Shown here in pieces: positions 39,707 to 47,853 of a DNA stretch of 64,000 nucleotides (its first letter is position 1; each line of letters opens with the position of its first letter). Origin of the DNA: Chloroflexota bacterium (lineage in GTDB: Bacteria > Chloroflexota > Anaerolineae > Aggregatilineales > Phototrophicaceae); contig JAPOVL010000046.1 of assembly GCA_026708115.1 (NCBI GenBank), positions 1 to 64,000 of the forward strand. Direction: 5' to 3'. A program made the position numbers and the translations under genes. The notes below the pieces were generated by a model. That model saw nothing but the letters and a program-made list of their open reading frames with translations, searched no databases and was not told where the DNA came from.

Positions 39707-40999
39707 ATGACGCATCGATTCAACAGGTTGGTTGCCCTGCGCTATCGTGATTTCCGTTTGCTGTGGCTGGGCGAGACCGTCTCCTGGACCGGTTCGCAGA
39801 TGCGGAACTTCGCGATCAATTGGCATGTGTTCGAGTTGTTGCGCGGGCAGACCTTCATATTCACGGCATTTGGCAATGACATCGTAATGGGATCCGAGGC
39901 ATTCGGCTTGGGCATGCTGGGTCTGGCGCGCGTGATCCCGGTGATGCTCTTCGCATTGCTTGGGGGCTTGCTAGCGGATGCCTTCGAGCGAAGGCTGGTG
40001 ATGGTCGCGACGCAGTGTCTGTCGGCGCTGTTGGTGGCCATATTGGCGCTGTTAACGTTGAACGGACAGGTTAGCGTGGGCGCGATCTACGTCGTGACCG
40101 GGCTGGCTGCTGCTGCCATGGCATTCGATTTCCCGGCACGGCAGTCGATCGTGGCGAATGTCGTGGAGGCACGTCACCTGAGCAATGCCATCAGCCTGAA
40201 TGCCTTGGTGATGCAGGTGGCGACCATCATTGGTCCGGCTGTGGCAGGTTTGTTGGTGGCGCAATTCGATGTGGGGCTGGTTTACGGCATCAATACGGTC
40301 ACCTTTTTGTTTTCGGCAGTTGCAATCTGGCGCATCAGGCATCGTGGCAAGTCGTCAGGCGCAGCGCAGGTTGGATGGCGAACGCTGTTGGCTGGCCTGC
40401 GCTTCACTTTCAGCACGCGCATCGTACTGGGCACGATGTTGCTCGATTTCTTCGCCACGCTTTTCGCCTCGGCCCGCACCATGCTGCCGATTGTCGCCGG
40501 CCAGATCCTCGGCGTTGGGGCGGCGGGTTATGGGCTGCTGGCGACCGCGCAACCGATCGGCGCCCTGCTGGTAGGCACGGTCTTGTCCCTCCGCGGCGAG
40601 ATGAAGAGGCAGGGACGCATTCTCTTGCTCAGCGTCGCGCTCTACGGTCTGGCCACAGCGATATTCGGCATCTCCACCGTCTTCGCGCTATCCTTCGTCT
40701 TGTTCGCGCTGACCGGCGCCGGCGATACGCTGTCTTCGATCATCCGCGGCACGATCCGCCAACTGGCGACACCCGACGAACTGCGCGGACAGATGACTTC
40801 GGCCAATATGTTGTTCTTCATGACCGGTCCCCAATTGGGTGAGTTGCGCGCCGGCATCCTGGCTTCGCTATTCGGCGCGCCCTTCGCCATTTTCAGCGGC
40901 GGACTGGCGACAGTGCTTATGACTGGCTGGGTGGCCTGGCGCTATCCGTCGATTGGACGTTACAACAACGCCAAGGACCTCAAGCGCAAACGCGCCTGA
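39707..40999 (+). CDS. MFS exporter (MFS_3 / EntS-like)
   Basis: Twelve-helix major facilitator exporter (430 aa). Start region LVALRYRDFRLLWLGETVSWTGSQM is the MFS_3 signature; the loop 2-3 motif appears as GGLLADAFERRLVMV. MFS_3 members export siderophores or drugs. The ATG at 39707 is preferred over an in-frame TTG at 39680. The gene lies inside the phage-like region but is not a phage structural gene. The TipAS-domain gene starts 67 bases after its stop, so the two are probably co-transcribed and may form a drug-resistance pair. Confidence 0.9.
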   Translation: MTHRFNRLVALRYRDFRLLWLGETVSWTGSQMRNFAINWHVFELLRGQTFIFTAFGNDIVMGSEAFGLGMLGLARVIPVMLFALLGGLLADAFERRLVMVATQCLSALLVAILALLTLNGQVSVGAIYVVTGLAAAAMAFDFPARQSIVANVVEARHLSNAISLNALVMQVATIIGPAVAGLLVAQFDVGLVYGINTVTFLFSAVAIWRIRHRGKSSGAAQVGWRTLLAGLRFTFSTRIVLGTMLLDFFATLFASARTMLPIVAGQILGVGAAGYGLLATAQPIGALLVGTVLSLRGEMKRQGRILLLSVALYGLATAIFGISTVFALSFVLFALTGAGDTLSSIIRGTIRQLATPDELRGQMTSANMLFFMTGPQLGELRAGILASLFGAPFAIFSGGLATVLMTGWVAWRYPSIGRYNNAKDLKRKRA

Positions 41000-41066
41000 C
41001 TCCACCTGTTGCGCTGGCGAAATTGCTCGTATCATACCATTCTTTGAGGCCAACCGGGGAAGCACT

Positions 41067-41552
41067 ATGAGCGAGAAAAAAAGTGGACTGAAGCGCCATA
41101 GCGCGGAAGAACAGCAGTTTTACGAGCGCGAGGCGCGCTTGCAATATGGTCCCGGCACGGTCAATGAGTCGATCGAACGCTGGAACAGCTACGACGACGT
41201 CGAGCAAGAAGCGATAGTCGCCGAGGGCAATCAGATCTACGTCGATCTAGCAGAAGCGATGGAAGCGGGCAAGGTCGCCGACGACCGCCAGGTAGTCGAC
41301 ATACTGGACCGCTGGCAAGGCCACCTGCGGCGCTTCTATGAGCCGAGCCTGGATTTGCTGCGCGGCCTGGGACAGATGTACAATTCCGATCCGCGCTTTA
41401 TTGCCAATTTCCAAGACATCCACTGTGGTCTTCCGGCTTACCTTGAACGTGTAATCGACGACTATGTCGATGATCTGGAAACAGCTGAGCTGGAACGCAT
41501 GCTGGCGGAAGACGAAGAACTTGAAAAGCGGCGTCAGAACCTGTCGCGCTAA
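41067..41552 (+). CDS. Stand-alone TipAS antibiotic-recognition domain protein
   Basis: 161-aa helical protein matching the C-terminal drug-binding domain of TipA: ERWNSYDDVEQEAIVAEG, LAEAMEAGKVADDRQVVDILDRWQGHLRRFYEP, LRGLGQMYNSDPRFIANFQDIHCGLPAYLERVI (segments in order). The usual N-terminal MerR DNA-binding domain is absent, so it is more likely a drug-sequestering protein than a regulator. The ATG follows GGGGAAG. It is downstream of an MFS exporter. Binding partner unknown; thiopeptide- or albicidin-type sequestration is known for relatives. The C-terminus is acidic then basic (DEELEKRRQNLSR). Confidence 0.8.
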   Translation: MSEKKSGLKRHSAEEQQFYEREARLQYGPGTVNESIERWNSYDDVEQEAIVAEGNQIYVDLAEAMEAGKVADDRQVVDILDRWQGHLRRFYEPSLDLLRGLGQMYNSDPRFIANFQDIHCGLPAYLERVIDDYVDDLETAELERMLAEDEELEKRRQNLSR

Positions 41553-41651
41553 GTCAAACAGCCGGCATCCCAAAGGCCGGTGAGCCTGGTCCGAATCCGG
41601 CGCGCTTTTCCCCAAAATCAAACAATCTCAAGCATGATAAAGGAGTTGCCA

Positions 41652-42110
41652 ATGGCAAGTTTTCGTACTGCCTTGTTCAATCTGTCGTTCATACGTGTGA
41701 GCGGCGTACGCAACAACTTCGATATTGATGAATTGCCCAATAGCATTAGCGCGGCCCATCTGCCGGCGCTGCTGGTACTACCGCTGGAACTGGAAAAGGA
41801 ACGACTGTTTAGAGAGCGCAAGGAAGGCCTACAATCGGTCACTTTCAGCGGCAACGCTCAGTCGGTCTACTATTTGCTGACGCATTTGCTGCTGGTGGCG
41901 CCGACGGAAAAGGGCTTGGGCATACGCGGTCATTTGCCGCGGCTGGTCGGCCTGATCGACAACTATGTCGCTGCGATTGCGGCGGACATCACTTTGGGCG
42001 AGGCGCTGCTGGTGCCGGCGCGGGTGGCGGTCGAGGCGGGCGTATTCACCTACGATGGGAACGACTTCTACGGCTGCGCCTTTCGCCATACCTGGATGAT
42101 GGAGATTTAG
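41652..42110 (+). CDS. Phage-like tail-terminator/neck-type protein (putative)
   Basis: 152-aa protein starting at ATG 41652 after AAAGGAG. The C-terminal half (GHLPRLVGLIDNYVAAIAADITLGEALLVPARVAVEAGVFTYDGNDFYGCAFRHTWMMEI, split over about residues 95-152) has the layout of small tail-terminator or tail-completion proteins: helix, strand pair and an aromatic F-Y-G-x-x-F-R/x-H end. The call rests on this and on its position: the stop is 3 bases before the tail-hub-like gene. Not recognised with certainty. Confidence 0.45.
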   Translation: MASFRTALFNLSFIRVSGVRNNFDIDELPNSISAAHLPALLVLPLELEKERLFRERKEGLQSVTFSGNAQSVYYLLTHLLLVAPTEKGLGIRGHLPRLVGLIDNYVAAIAADITLGEALLVPARVAVEAGVFTYDGNDFYGCAFRHTWMMEI

Positions 42111-42113
42111 CAA

Positions 42114-43637
42114 ATGAGCGGCCAATATGTCATCGCCCTCGACAGGAACCAAGACGGGACTTTCTTCGATCTGGACGAAGATCTTGCTAGGCACGTCCTC
42201 GAACTGAAATGGCGACTGGGTTTGCGGCAGCCATATGACAGCATTGCGGATTATGGGATGGCGCAGATCGCGCTCCGCAATATCGATGGCGGTTTTTCAC
42301 CGGAACGCAAGCGCCTTGATATCGGCACAAGGGTACAAATCGCCTGTGAAGACGGTGACGAGCGCGTCACCCTCTTCACCGGATTCATCAGCCAGGTCTC
42401 TGTCGATGCCGGCGATTGGAGCGAGGGACGGTCCGTCATCCATGTACAGGACATTCAGCCCTGGCTGGAAGCGAGTCCGGCTCGGCTGTCGCCGATCAGC
42501 AATGTCAGCGCCGATAGGGTGATTGATCGTCTGCTGGATGGGGCTCTTGTGCGGCGCGCGGTAGTGGCGGGCTATTGCATCATTGACGTGCCGGGTCATG
42601 ATCGGATCGACAGCGTCCGGGTTTTTCCGCCGCAGAATCTGGGACGGCGATTGCAAGAAGGCAAGACGCGTTTCGCCTATGTCGGTGATTGGTGGGACGA
42701 GACAACTTCGATACGACGGGCCATTCGCGACCTGGCGGAAAGCGAACGCGGACGCTTCTATATTGATCGGGGCGGCGACGCCGTTTTCCTCAATCGACAT
42801 CAAACGCTGGTGAGCAAGAAGCTGTCGGCGACCTTCGTCGACGATATGAAGAGCATGACCTATGCTTACGGCGATCAGCGCGTCAACCGCTTCACCTTGC
42901 TCATGACACCGCGCGAAGTAGGGGCGGGAGGGACGACGCTTTGGCAGTTGGCGCAGGCAGAGCGCATCGGCGCGAGGGCCAGCCTGGATCTCAGTTTGCG
43001 TTTCACGGACGAACTGGGGAGGCCAGTCGGCCTGCTCGAATTCGAGCGACTGCAAGCGGCCTTTTACAGGGATGAGGGAGGCGAGGGCAGCGCGATTCGG
43101 GAGGACGTATCCGCTCGAATCATCGAGATCGGCTTCACGTCCCTCCTGGCGCGCTTGGAAAATAACAGCGCTCGCGATGTTTTCCTTACCGAATTGCTCG
43201 TCATCGGCAAACCGCTGTACCGCCGCGATCCACTGGAACTGACCGTGAGCGATGGGGCGGGCATTCATCTGCATGGGCTAAGGCATTTCACGCAGGACTT
43301 GCCGGCTCTGTCCGATATTGCGACGGCGCAAGCATTTGCAAGCTATGAACTCGCGCGACGCAAACATCCGGCTGGCACAGTGCGAGAACTTCAGCTTGAC
43401 GCGCGCCAGCATCCATCGGCGCGGAGACTGAGCTTGTTTGACCGAATTCGCATCAGTGAAACGCGGAGCGGGCATATAGACCAGGAATACTTCATCATCG
43501 GCGAGGAGCATCAGGTCAGCCAGGGCGGGGCGCGGCACGAGATGCGCTGGACGCTGGAGCCGGCCGATCAGTCGCGATTTGTCGTCATCGGCGACAGCGT
43601 CATCGACAGCCAACAAGAAGCAATTGCGCCATATTAG
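42114..43637 (+). CDS. Phage-like tail hub/baseplate protein (putative)
   Basis: 507-aa protein without signal peptide. The N-terminal part (ALDRNQDGTFFDLDEDLARHVLELKWRLGL, split; then SIADYGMAQIALRNIDGGFSPE, IGTRVQIACEDGDERVTLFTGFISQVSVDAG) has the OB-like 'local coordinate and gain' pattern of phage tail hub (gp27-like/DIT-adjacent) proteins. Such proteins place a beta-barrel (TGFI...V) before a helical and a second barrel domain (LFDRIRISETRSGHIDQEYFIIGEEH...MRWTLEPAD). It is directly downstream of the tail-terminator-like gene and followed by a strong terminator. Assignment is by fold pattern and context, not by clear family match. No tape measure or major tail protein is next to it. Confidence 0.5.
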   Translation: MSGQYVIALDRNQDGTFFDLDEDLARHVLELKWRLGLRQPYDSIADYGMAQIALRNIDGGFSPERKRLDIGTRVQIACEDGDERVTLFTGFISQVSVDAGDWSEGRSVIHVQDIQPWLEASPARLSPISNVSADRVIDRLLDGALVRRAVVAGYCIIDVPGHDRIDSVRVFPPQNLGRRLQEGKTRFAYVGDWWDETTSIRRAIRDLAESERGRFYIDRGGDAVFLNRHQTLVSKKLSATFVDDMKSMTYAYGDQRVNRFTLLMTPREVGAGGTTLWQLAQAERIGARASLDLSLRFTDELGRPVGLLEFERLQAAFYRDEGGEGSAIREDVSARIIEIGFTSLLARLENNSARDVFLTELLVIGKPLYRRDPLELTVSDGAGIHLHGLRHFTQDLPALSDIATAQAFASYELARRKHPAGTVRELQLDARQHPSARRLSLFDRIRISETRSGHIDQEYFIIGEEHQVSQGGARHEMRWTLEPADQSRFVVIGDSVIDSQQEAIAPY

Positions 43638-43641
43638 CGAA

Positions 43642-43669
43642 GGGGTGGGGTTTCCCTACCCCTTTTTTT
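43642..43669 (+). terminator. Strong Rho-independent terminator closing the phage-like region
   Basis: GGGGTGGGG / CCCTACCCC stem (43642-43650 with 43654-43662, one G-T pair), 3-base loop, then seven T. Five bases past the tail-hub-like stop. Confidence 0.88.
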
Positions 43670-43684
43670 GTTTTTTCGCTTCAT

Positions 43685-43713
43685 TTGACATCCCCCGCGG
43701 AAGTGGATACTAT
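43685..43713 (+). promoter_or_regulatory. Sigma-70-type promoter of the Cys-repeat metalloprotease gene
   Basis: Perfect TTGACA (43685-43690), exact 17-base spacer, TACTAT (43708-43713). Expected start near 43720, leaving a 57-base leader. Confidence 0.75.
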
Positions 43714-43776
43714 CAGGTCGAGTGCGCATTGCGCACAGATTGTGCGTTATTCACACATGCGGGAGGGAGCGGCCCG

Positions 43777-45189
43777 TTGAAAGTCAGATTTCTGATAGCA
43801 AGTATGGCGCTGTTTGTCCTCGTTGGCCTGGCAATCGCCCAGGAATATTGCGTTCGGGCCAATCGCAGGATCAATTTGCGGGACGTGGCTAGCTTGCAGG
43901 GGGCTTGGCTGGAAACGGTCCCGCCGGGCACAACGCTGACAGTCATCGGCGAACAGAATCGCTGGCTGAAGATCAGCAGGAATGGCAGCGAAGTATGGAT
44001 GGCCAGTTGGGTCGACTACAGCCGCCTTGATAATTGCGGCGGGACGGGTTCTCAACCAGGACTGTCGGCGGGGACCGCGAACATCGACAATTGCTGTTTC
44101 GTCGATCGGCAATGCCTTACGGACCAAGACTGGACGGCGGGCTATCACGCTTTCCAGGACAATCAATGCCCGGCGCCCGGGCAAACGGGGGCGCCACGTC
44201 CATCCCAGCCGATAAGCGGGGCGCCCGCTCAAATCGACAACTGCTGTTTCGTTGATCGCCAATGCACAAACGCCTTGGAATGGGCGGCGGGCTATCACGC
44301 CTTCCAGAACAATCAATGCCCGGCGCCCGGGCAAACGGGGGCGCCAAGTCTGTCCCAGCCTGTTGGCGGGACGCCCGCTCAAATTGACAACTGCTGTTTC
44401 GTCGATCGGCAATGCACGACCGAACTGGACTGGATGGGCGGCTGGCACGCTTTTCGGAACAATCAATGCGCAGCGCCCGCGGGTGCGGGGGCCTCGGAGT
44501 CTGCCCAGTCCGCCAGCGGGCAAATTCTCCGTACCGCCAACGGGATTGTCGTCGGGCACACCAGCGGGCGTCGCATCCTGCCCTCCACCTCAGTTACCAG
44601 AATGCCCACCCTCGGAGAAACCCTTTCAATTGAAAGTTGTTGTCAACTCAATTGGCAATGCAACAGCGATCAGGATCGGGCGGAGGGCTATCGGGCACTT
44701 GCCTACGAAAATAATTGCGCGCTTCCTGGGAGAGTGCTTAGCATCGTGGGCGATGCGGAATTCATCGACTTTATCGTGCAAAGGCTTGACGAGCTGCGCA
44801 ACAGGCTGCCGCACCGCTATGACTATGTTTTCAGCGGCCTGGACAAAATCGAACAGGCCCCGCCTGACCTGTTTAGTGGTTTCGGCGATACAACTGGCAG
44901 GATACTTTTTGCGCCGATTGGCAAACCTCCGCCAAACGACTGGCACAAGCGCTGGTCCGCGGCGCTGGTTCACGAAGCCTGTCATATGCATCGATATGCT
45001 GCCGGGTTGCATGTAGATTTAAATGTATGTAATCCTGAAAGCATAATCACAGAGGAAGTAGCCTGCCGGGAGATGGAGTTGCAGGTCATGATAGAACTCG
45101 ATGCGGCCCCCCATGTGATTGAATGGGCGCGAGGCATGGTCGCCGACACCCGCGCAGGAATAGGTTTCGAAGCGCCGGCATGGTGCTAG
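43777..45189 (+). CDS. Secreted protein with SH3 domain, Cys-rich repeats and an HEACH zincin-like site
   Basis: 470-aa exported protein. Starts at TTG 43777, with GGGAGGG nine bases upstream; a signal peptide follows (VRFLIASMALFVLVGLAIAQ). Domain order: bacterial SH3-type domain (about 23-90: RRINLRDVASLQGAWLETVPPGTTLTV), three nearly identical 50-residue repeats starting at residues 103, 153 and 203 (IDNCCFVDRQC...W..G.HAF..NQC), a diverged fourth at 285 (IESCCQLNWQC...GYRALAYENNC), then a C-terminal domain with LVHEACHMHRY (His399, Glu400, His403: an HExxH zinc site) and a possible third ligand in ITEEVACREME. Probably a zinc metallopeptidase that binds an extracellular target through the repeats; substrate unknown. 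Repeat DNA has an exact 150-base period. Confidence 0.85.
   Translation: MKVRFLIASMALFVLVGLAIAQEYCVRANRRINLRDVASLQGAWLETVPPGTTLTVIGEQNRWLKISRNGSEVWMASWVDYSRLDNCGGTGSQPGLSAGTANIDNCCFVDRQCLTDQDWTAGYHAFQDNQCPAPGQTGAPRPSQPISGAPAQIDNCCFVDRQCTNALEWAAGYHAFQNNQCPAPGQTGAPSLSQPVGGTPAQIDNCCFVDRQCTTELDWMGGWHAFRNNQCAAPAGAGASESAQSASGQILRTANGIVVGHTSGRRILPSTSVTRMPTLGETLSIESCCQLNWQCNSDQDRAEGYRALAYENNCALPGRVLSIVGDAEFIDFIVQRLDELRNRLPHRYDYVFSGLDKIEQAPPDLFSGFGDTTGRILFAPIGKPPPNDWHKRWSAALVHEACHMHRYAAGLHVDLNVCNPESIITEEVACREMELQVMIELDAAPHVIEWARGMVADTRAGIGFEAPAWC
44083..44532 (+). repeat. Three 150-base tandem coding repeats
   Basis: Units begin at 44083, 44233 and 44383 (ATCGACAA.TGCTGTTTCGT). Each encodes a 50-residue Cys-rich unit with a Pro/Gly linker (CPAPGQTGAP). 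High DNA identity implies recent unit duplication; a fourth, diverged unit starts at 44629. Confidence 0.85.
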
Positions 45190-45311
45190 GCCTGGCAGTG
45201 CCAAGGCGGAGGATGCGCGGTCTTTCTTCGGCGAGAATTTCTGTGAAAACGCGCGGCAATAGGGCGGCTGGTGAATATTGAGTGCTTCTTTGAAAGGGAA
45301 CTATTGCGATT

Positions 45312-46085
45312 ATGAGCGAAAACCAAAGCACCGTCATACAATCGCTGTCACGCGGCTTGACTGCCTTGGAATTGGTCCTGGAGCAATCGGCGACGCCGCA
45401 AAGCCTGGCGAAGGCCTTGGGCGTCGATCGCAGCACCGCCTACCGCATCCTCAATACACTCCTGGCGCATGGCTTTGTGCTGCGCGACCCTTTCGACGAT
45501 CAATATGTCATCAACGTGCGCAAGGTCTTCACTTTTGCTCACAGCATCACAGGCAAGCTGCATTTTCCCACGCTGGCGACGCCGTACCTAGGCAAACTGC
45601 GCCAGAAAACAGGCGAAGCGGCTTCTCTGGCGATCTTGCAGGATACTGATGTGGTCTATGTCAATCATCTGCCGGGCGAAGAAGCGATCACCGTGGCACC
45701 GATGTTGGGCGTGCGGCGGCCGGTTTATGTGTCGGCGGTCGGCAAGGCGATTTTGGCGCATTTGCCGGAATCGGAAAGGAATCGGCTGCTAGGCCTGGTT
45801 GAATGGAAGCCAATGACGGACAAGACGATCACGGATGTTGACGCCTTCCGTGGCGCGTTGCACGCCACCAGGCAACGGGGCTATGCCATAGACGATGAGG
45901 AGACCTTCGAAGGCGTGCGCTGTGTGGCGGCGCCGGTGCGCAATCACCGCGACGAAGTCATCGCCGCAATGGGCATTTCCGGACCGGCCACGCGCCTGAC
46001 GCTGAACCGCGTGCACGAGTACGGCAGCTATATTCGTGAGATGAGCCAGGATTTTTCTATTTCTATGGGGGCGCCGGACAACTAG
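45312..46085 (+). CDS. IclR-family transcriptional regulator (second)
   Basis: 257-aa regulator. N-terminal winged helix (VIQSLSRGLTALELVLEQS...SLAKALGVDRSTAYRILNTLLAHGF, segments of residues 8-55) and C-terminal effector domain (YVSAVGKAILAHLPESE, RGYAIDDEETFEGVRCVAAPV). The ATG follows GAAAGGGAAC. First gene of the long catabolic cluster and most likely its regulator. It is a paralogue of the regulator at 3527 but its surroundings do not carry the TGTTGC-N7-GCAAC palindrome; a TTTCGC-AA-GCGAAA palindrome in front of the binding-protein gene is a candidate site. Confidence 0.93.
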   Translation: MSENQSTVIQSLSRGLTALELVLEQSATPQSLAKALGVDRSTAYRILNTLLAHGFVLRDPFDDQYVINVRKVFTFAHSITGKLHFPTLATPYLGKLRQKTGEAASLAILQDTDVVYVNHLPGEEAITVAPMLGVRRPVYVSAVGKAILAHLPESERNRLLGLVEWKPMTDKTITDVDAFRGALHATRQRGYAIDDEETFEGVRCVAAPVRNHRDEVIAAMGISGPATRLTLNRVHEYGSYIREMSQDFSISMGAPDN

Positions 46086-46162
46086 TATGATTGGTCCGTT
46101 TATCCGCATATTTGTCCGCTTAGTAGAAAGGCAGTCGCTATTGGAAGATCTGCAAGGTCTCG

Positions 46163-46176
46163 TTTCGCAAGCGAAA
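46163..46176. promoter_or_regulatory. Palindrome before binding-protein gene, candidate IclR operator
   Basis: TTTCGC-AA-GCGAAA, 27 bases before the start codon of the solute-binding protein, between it and the IclR gene. Single copy; role inferred only from position and symmetry. Confidence 0.35.
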
Positions 46177-46202
46177 AAAGTTTTGGGTTCAAGGAGTTAG
46201 AG

Positions 46203-47672
46203 ATGAAAAGCCTGAAAACCGTTTTGCTGCTGCTGTTTGTGTTTTCGTTGTGCCTGCCGCTGGTATCGGCGCAGGACTCATTCCCCTTGACGGATCCGGC
46301 GACCGGCGCGCGCCCTTATGAAGGACGAGAATTGCGCATCATCAACACCGAAGTGGTGCCGATCCTGGCCTATGAGCACGAGATCCTGGATCCGGCGTAT
46401 GAAGAGGCGTCTGGCGTCACGCTGATTTACGAAAACATGGCGCATAGTGATCTGCTGCCGCGCATACAGACAACTTGCGCTGCTGGCGGCGATGACTTCG
46501 ACATCATGTTCGTTGAAGATGGCTGGGCAGGCGCTCTGGCGGCGCTGGGCTGTCTGGAAGAGTTGGACGGCCTTTATCTGGCGGCACCCGGCGATTCCCA
46601 TCCAGAAGACTTCACCGCGAGAGCCTTCGGCACTGTCGCCATGGCCAAAGAGAAGTGGGTAGGCATCCCCACCTTGGTGGCGGTCGGCATGTTCGCCTAT
46701 CGGACCGATCTCTTTGGCGATCCCGATGAACAAGCCGCCTTCCAGGAAGCCTACGGACGCGAATTGACCGTGCCGCAGACCTGGGAAGAGCTGGCCGAAG
46801 TCGGCGAGTTCTTCACCCGTCCCGAGGATGAGCTCTGGGGCTTCAACTACCGCTATGGCACGCCCAACAATATCCTCTTCGATTACATGATCCACTTCGG
46901 CTTCTCGCGCGGGGTCGACTTCTTCGATGCCGATTTCAACCCGCTTTTCGGTACGGAAGCGGCGATAGACACCGCCAATTTCTTCGTCGGTCAAGATTTC
47001 CTGGCTTTGCAGCCGCCCGGGCGTGAATCCTACCAATTTGGCGAAGTCTTGCAGAACTTCACGCAAGGCAAGGTAGCGATGTATGGCACCGAGAGCTGGG
47101 CCATCCCGCTGCTTTTGGATCCCGAAGCGTCGGTCGTTGCTGAACATACCGCCTTCGCGCCCATCCCAGGCTGGCGCAATCCGGAAACGGGCGAGATACA
47201 GTCCGCTTTGCTTTCGGCAGGTCCGGCATACATGATCAACGCCCATATCTCGGATGAGCAAAAGCAACTGGCATGGGATTATCTGCAACTGGCGCACGGT
47301 AAGGAATTCGCCCGCTTGCTGGCGGATCAACGGGGCGCCGGACATCGCGTATCCGTGCTGACCGATCCCGACCTGGTGGCGAAGTGGCCCCATCTGACCG
47401 CGAATTTCGAAGCCATGAAGGTCGGCATCGGACGTCCGGCGGAGCCCTGGTGGCCAGAAGCGGAGAACGCCATCGGCCGCGCTTTGCAAGAGATTGCGGC
47501 GGGCGGCGATGCGGCCAGCCTGATGGCGGACGCCAATGCTGATATCGTCGAAATCGTGGAGGACGCCGGCTACTACGACGAGGGCATCGCCTATGTATCG
47601 GTCGTACAGCGCGAAGAATTCGTCTGCGCGAAAATGGCCGAGTTGGGTCTGGACCACGACGAGTGCATGTAG
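46203..47672 (+). CDS. Extracellular solute-binding protein of ABC importer (second locus)
   Basis: 489-aa exported binding protein. Signal peptide about 1-23 (MKSLKTVLLLLFVFSLCLPLVSA). Body of the family-1 sugar-binding type (YEGRELRIINTEVVP...GDDFDIMFVEDGWAGALAALGCLEEL...). Longer than usual binding proteins. AAGGAG precedes the ATG. It is the first transport gene after the IclR regulator; the permeases and ATPase follow, so this importer is complete. A perfect hairpin lies between it and the first permease, as in the locus at 2 kb. Substrate not readable; the downstream enzymes suggest a sugar acid or polyol. Confidence 0.93.
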   Translation: MKSLKTVLLLLFVFSLCLPLVSAQDSFPLTDPATGARPYEGRELRIINTEVVPILAYEHEILDPAYEEASGVTLIYENMAHSDLLPRIQTTCAAGGDDFDIMFVEDGWAGALAALGCLEELDGLYLAAPGDSHPEDFTARAFGTVAMAKEKWVGIPTLVAVGMFAYRTDLFGDPDEQAAFQEAYGRELTVPQTWEELAEVGEFFTRPEDELWGFNYRYGTPNNILFDYMIHFGFSRGVDFFDADFNPLFGTEAAIDTANFFVGQDFLALQPPGRESYQFGEVLQNFTQGKVAMYGTESWAIPLLLDPEASVVAEHTAFAPIPGWRNPETGEIQSALLSAGPAYMINAHISDEQKQLAWDYLQLAHGKEFARLLADQRGAGHRVSVLTDPDLVAKWPHLTANFEAMKVGIGRPAEPWWPEAENAIGRALQEIAAGGDAASLMADANADIVEIVEDAGYYDEGIAYVSVVQREEFVCAKMAELGLDHDECM

Positions 47673-47696
47673 GAGATTTCCCCCCTACCCCCCAAA

Positions 47697-47726
47697 CCCC
47701 CTCCCCGAGAGGGAGGGGGCTTTGCT
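47697..47726 (+). terminator. Intercistronic hairpin/attenuator after second binding-protein gene
   Basis: 9-bp perfect stem (CCCCCTCCC 47697-47705 / GGGAGGGGG 47711-47719), 5-base loop, then CTTTGCTT. Pyrimidine-rich left flank (CCCCCCTACC). Probably lowers permease expression relative to the binding protein. Confidence 0.6.
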
Positions 47727-47853
47727 TCAATAAGTAGCAAACGACAAAGCTCCGCTTCCTTCTTGTGGGTCGCCTAGACGCTGACATACGGGAAGCGGAC
47801 CGGGGATGGGGGGCTCTTCGATTTAGATTCAGGAAAGCGAAAAGACAGAAACT

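Noticed and set aside
42297..43274. 325-codon open frame antisense to the tail-hub-like gene
   Set aside because: No start signal, low-complexity composition and no family pattern; the plus-strand frame is coupled to its neighbour and ends at a terminator.
35523..43669. Intact prophage
   Set aside because: No integrase, attachment repeats, terminase, portal, tape measure or lysis genes were found, and several non-phage genes are interleaved.
44083..44532. CRISPR-like array
   Set aside because: The 150-base repeats are in frame and coding (Cys-rich protein units); there are no spacers.
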